From contig JXTC01000004.1 of the NCBI GenBank assembly GCA_002914845.1, positions 1,015,203-1,079,202 of the forward strand: 64,000 nt of DNA, written 5' to 3'. The first letter of the stretch is position 1. The number at the start of each line of letters is the position of its first letter. The stretch comes from Trema orientale (taxonomy: Eukaryota > Streptophyta > Magnoliopsida > Rosales > Cannabaceae). Below are positions 61,401 through 64,000 of the stretch, one piece after another. A program made the translations under genes and the position numbers. Under the pieces are notes generated by a model, which saw nothing but the letters and a program-made list of their open reading frames with translations, did not search any database and was not told the origin of the DNA.

Positions 61401-63822
61401 CAATATAAAAATTTTCCAAACAACACAAAAGAATAGATAGAAATGTTAACTGAATAACAATCTCGTGAGATAATAAAGAGATTATGAAGGTAGTTTACCT
61501 GTTCATTTGCTGTAGGAGGAAGCCCTCCAACGTACACCCGCCGAGCATGCCTCGTAGCCTGAATTGCAAAGAAATAGTAAAATTATAAACTGTTGCAATT
61601 AAAAGGTGAAAGAGACAAGGGACCAAAGAACTCAATTTTAACAAGATGGAAAAGAAAAGCTCAAGCCAACCTGCTGAGTCATGGCCTGCACTGGCATGAC
61701 AGGAAGAGCTCCAAACTGCTGTAAGCAACCCAAATACAAAATCAATTAAACAGAAAAAGGGACTCATAGTATCTGTATTACCACCTTATATTTATTTAAG
61801 GTATGCAGGAGGAGATATTTACCTGGCCAGTTGCTAAAGGAAACATGTTCGGAAACATTCCAGGAATAGTTGGACTAGCCCCAGGCATCTGACCTGCAAA
61901 GAAAATTATATCACAAGTTCACAACTCAGTACTCTGAAAAATATCATGATTTAAATTCTCCTACTTACTGACTTATAGGACCTTAGAATAAAACAACACC
62001 TTCCACTTTTGTTTCCATGAAATTTCATTAAATTAAGCATACCCTAACCTTAAGAGTACAGTTTATCAAAGGAGAGATGAAATGATTTTGTACACAAATT
62101 CTGAAGTAAATATTTGTAAGACTACCAAAAAAAGGAAATACTGGCCGGTTGAAGACGAACAAGATCCATCAAACCGGTGCATTGATTCCTCCTTGTACAT
62201 TAAAGCTACAGTAGTCGGCTCACACCCATTGTCATCACAGTGGGGCTAGTAGCCCAACATTGCCATCTTACAACAAAAGACAAGACACAAACAAACAAAC
62301 AAACACCAAACACAAGAAAAAACCAAAGAGATCTCTCAGTCCCAGAATTATTTCACCAAGTAAGCAATAAAAAATTTATAGGCCCATCGAGAGAACACTT
62401 CTTATAAAGCTATATGCGCAAATGAAGGAACAAAATATCTTACCAAAATAACACCATGCAATTTGATACGAACTTTCCACACTATTCCACCAAAGAAAAA
62501 AAAGCAGTTAAGGGAATAGAGAAATGCTAAAGCTATGAGGATAAAATGTACCTGCAGCAGCTACTGCAGTAGCTAGCATTGCAGAAGCAGGAGGTGCCAT
62601 ATCAAAACCGCTAATCCTTTTGCTGCAAGCATAAAATGTTAGGACACCAGAAGCACAGCTTTACATTGCATATCAAAAAATATTACAACAGCCTATTATA
62701 GAATTGTCCATAACCCAGTTGCCACTATCATTCGTAAAAAATTACTCTTTAAAAAAAAAAAAAAGATAGGCAAAAGATAACTTGAATGAGAGATTAACTT
62801 TCAACAATTGCTCGCTAATAGATGATAGATCACATAGAAGCATGTACCTCTTCGAGCGCGAACGAGAACGTGACCTTGACCGGGACCTGTGCTCAGACCT
62901 ACCCCTTGAACGTGAACTAGACCGGCGCCTGTGCCGATCCTCCCTTTCCTTATCATAATCCCTCCGTCTGTAGGAAATTAAAGAACATCAATACATCTAG
63001 AGGTACAACAGAGTGATATGCAAGAAACTAACTGATTTAATTTTGGTAAGTTTATTAGTCTATTCATATTACCTATCATAATCGCGGGTGCGAAAATAAT
63101 CATCATCGTCATCATCCCTATCTCTGCCTCGTTCCCTTCTCTCACCACGATCCCTGTGGCGATCTCTATGATGACGATCACGGTCTCTATCTCGGTCCCT
63201 GTCCCTGTCTTTGTCCCTGTCTCGGTCCTTCTCCCTATCCCTGTCTTTTTCCCTATCTCTGTCCTTGCTTCTCCCCCCATCCCTATCTCTCTCCCGATCC
63301 CTGTCCCTGTCCCTCTCCTTTTCACGCCCTTTCTCTCTTTCCTTTTCTCTACTCTTGGAAGACTCTTTCTCATAATCACGAGAACCGTGCTGCAAAACAT
63401 ATGTCAGTTACATTGTATATCCGTAGCGAAACAAAAAATAAATAAAGTTACTTGTCTAGAATGAATGACAAAGAACTGTACGTATAAAAGCGTAAGCAAG
63501 AACACAAAACTAGAAATAGTGCCAAAACAAAACGCCATCGACTAATGAAAAACCATAAGAGAGCTTTTGAATCCGTAACGGATATACGATAGATCGTCTA
63601 AACAACAATATGGGTTATAGCCGAATTTTCGAAATACAACAAAAACCCTAAAATATCAGAACTGTGATTTATCCTATTCAAAAGCGAAGATTCAACCCCC
63701 CCCCCCCCCCCCCCAAAAAAAAAGAAAAATGCACACACAAAATTTAAACAAAATACAGGTTTATATTCACCAAAACCAAATCAAACAAGTAAAAAAGAGA
63801 ATGTATAATACATATAGATGTG

Positions 63823-63862
<40 letters not shown>

Positions 63863-64000
63863 TATTGCTCAGTCCAATTCTACCTGAGATTTGGAGTCAC
63901 TGTAATCATCAGGGCCACCATGACTGCTACCACGAGGTTGGGGAGAGGAAACCCCGCCACCGTAGTTGTCCGCGTCTTCTCCATTACCGTCGTATCTTCC
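58479..64000 (-). CDS. U2AF65: U2AF large subunit (U2AF65), 5' end beyond the window
   Basis: Thirteen exons are visible: 64000-63884, 63389-63073, 62967-62848, 62622-62552, 61893-61823, 61718-61671, 61558-61499, 61140-61080, 61003-60891, 60764-60318, 59280-59127, 58863-58796 and 58616-58479. They give 594 residues in one phase-consistent frame with GT/AG borders; the start codon is outside. Order of parts: acidic and glycine-rich start; a long RD/KD-repeat RS domain; RRM1 (RVYVGGLPP, KFAFVEMRS); RRM2 (DRIFVGGLPYYFTE, GYAFCVYQD); linker; and the C-terminal U2AF-homology domain (CLTQVVSADELRDDEEYEDI, PGVGKVFLEY). U2AF65 binds the polypyrimidine tract, pairs with U2AF35 and recruits U2 snRNP through SF1/SF3B1 contacts. 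The exon at 61718 has two possible acceptors three bases apart. Its 3' end is duplicated at 53822-54330. Confidence 0.95.
63696..63714. repeat. Run of 19 C in a U2AF65 intron
   Basis: A pure C tract followed by nine A in the intron between the first two visible exons. In the same intron an (AT)n microsatellite lies at about 63828-63859. Such tracts vary in length and are prone to sequencing error. Confidence 0.9.

Noticed and set aside
63156..63464. Open frame rich in ISVPVPVFVP repeats
   Set aside because: Antisense of the RD-repeat RS domain of U2AF65.

Overview
The window is nuclear DNA of a flowering plant, most likely a eudicot and probably a rosid. The genes have plant introns with GT/AG borders, the intergenic DNA is long and AT-rich, and it is full of plant transposons. 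The genes match land-plant families: DUF1195, DUF620, polyol transporter, OVATE protein, P-class PPR protein, SF3B4 and a plant-type U2AF65. I cannot name the species from the sequence alone.

Layout. 1-5 kb: a decayed Ty3/gypsy integrase region (minus strand) with a hAT-type miniature element inside it, a frameshifted F-box pseudogene, and a short Helitron. 5.7-7.9 kb: a three-exon DUF1195 membrane-protein gene (minus). 8-14.6 kb: no gene; it holds a 1349-bp solo LTR with an intact target duplication, a 172-bp MITE and another LTR-like stretch. 14.8-16.9 kb: a three-exon DUF620 gene (minus). 17-23.5 kb: transposon debris, ending in a second Helitron of the same family as the first. 23.7-26.2 kb: a broken polyol-transporter gene, followed at 28.5-30.2 kb by its intact paralogue (both minus). 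30.3-38.8 kb: no gene; it holds a second copy of the 172-bp MITE in the opposite orientation and a gypsy-type LTR. 38.9-40.1 kb: an intronless OVATE family gene (plus). 43.6-47.1 kb: the nine-exon splicing-factor gene SF3B4 (minus). 48.5-49.3 kb: a receptor-kinase pseudogene fragment. 50.2-51.4 kb: an intronless mitochondrial-type PPR gene (minus). 58.5-64.0 kb: the splicing-factor gene U2AF65 (minus), 13 exons visible, with the start codon beyond the right edge.

The most unusual structure lies between the PPR gene and U2AF65. The PPR upstream region and the 3' end of U2AF65 each occur twice, about 4.7-4.9 kb apart, as left by a tandem segmental duplication. The extra U2AF65 copy still has a last exon with an open frame, a stop codon and a splice acceptor. 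Later insertions with intact target duplications (two Mutator-like elements and a solo LTR) split the duplicated units, so the order of events can be read.

The gene set DUF1195 - polyol transporter - OVATE - SF3B4 - PPR - U2AF65 resembles the sum of two paralogous Arabidopsis blocks (around At2g18480-At2g18520 and At4g36660-At4g36690, recalled from memory). The window therefore looks like a less rearranged version of the ancestral segment. SF3B4 and U2AF65 both act in recognising the branch point and 3' splice site. The other genes have no evident functional link. I found no previously undescribed molecular system; the novelty here is structural and evolutionary.
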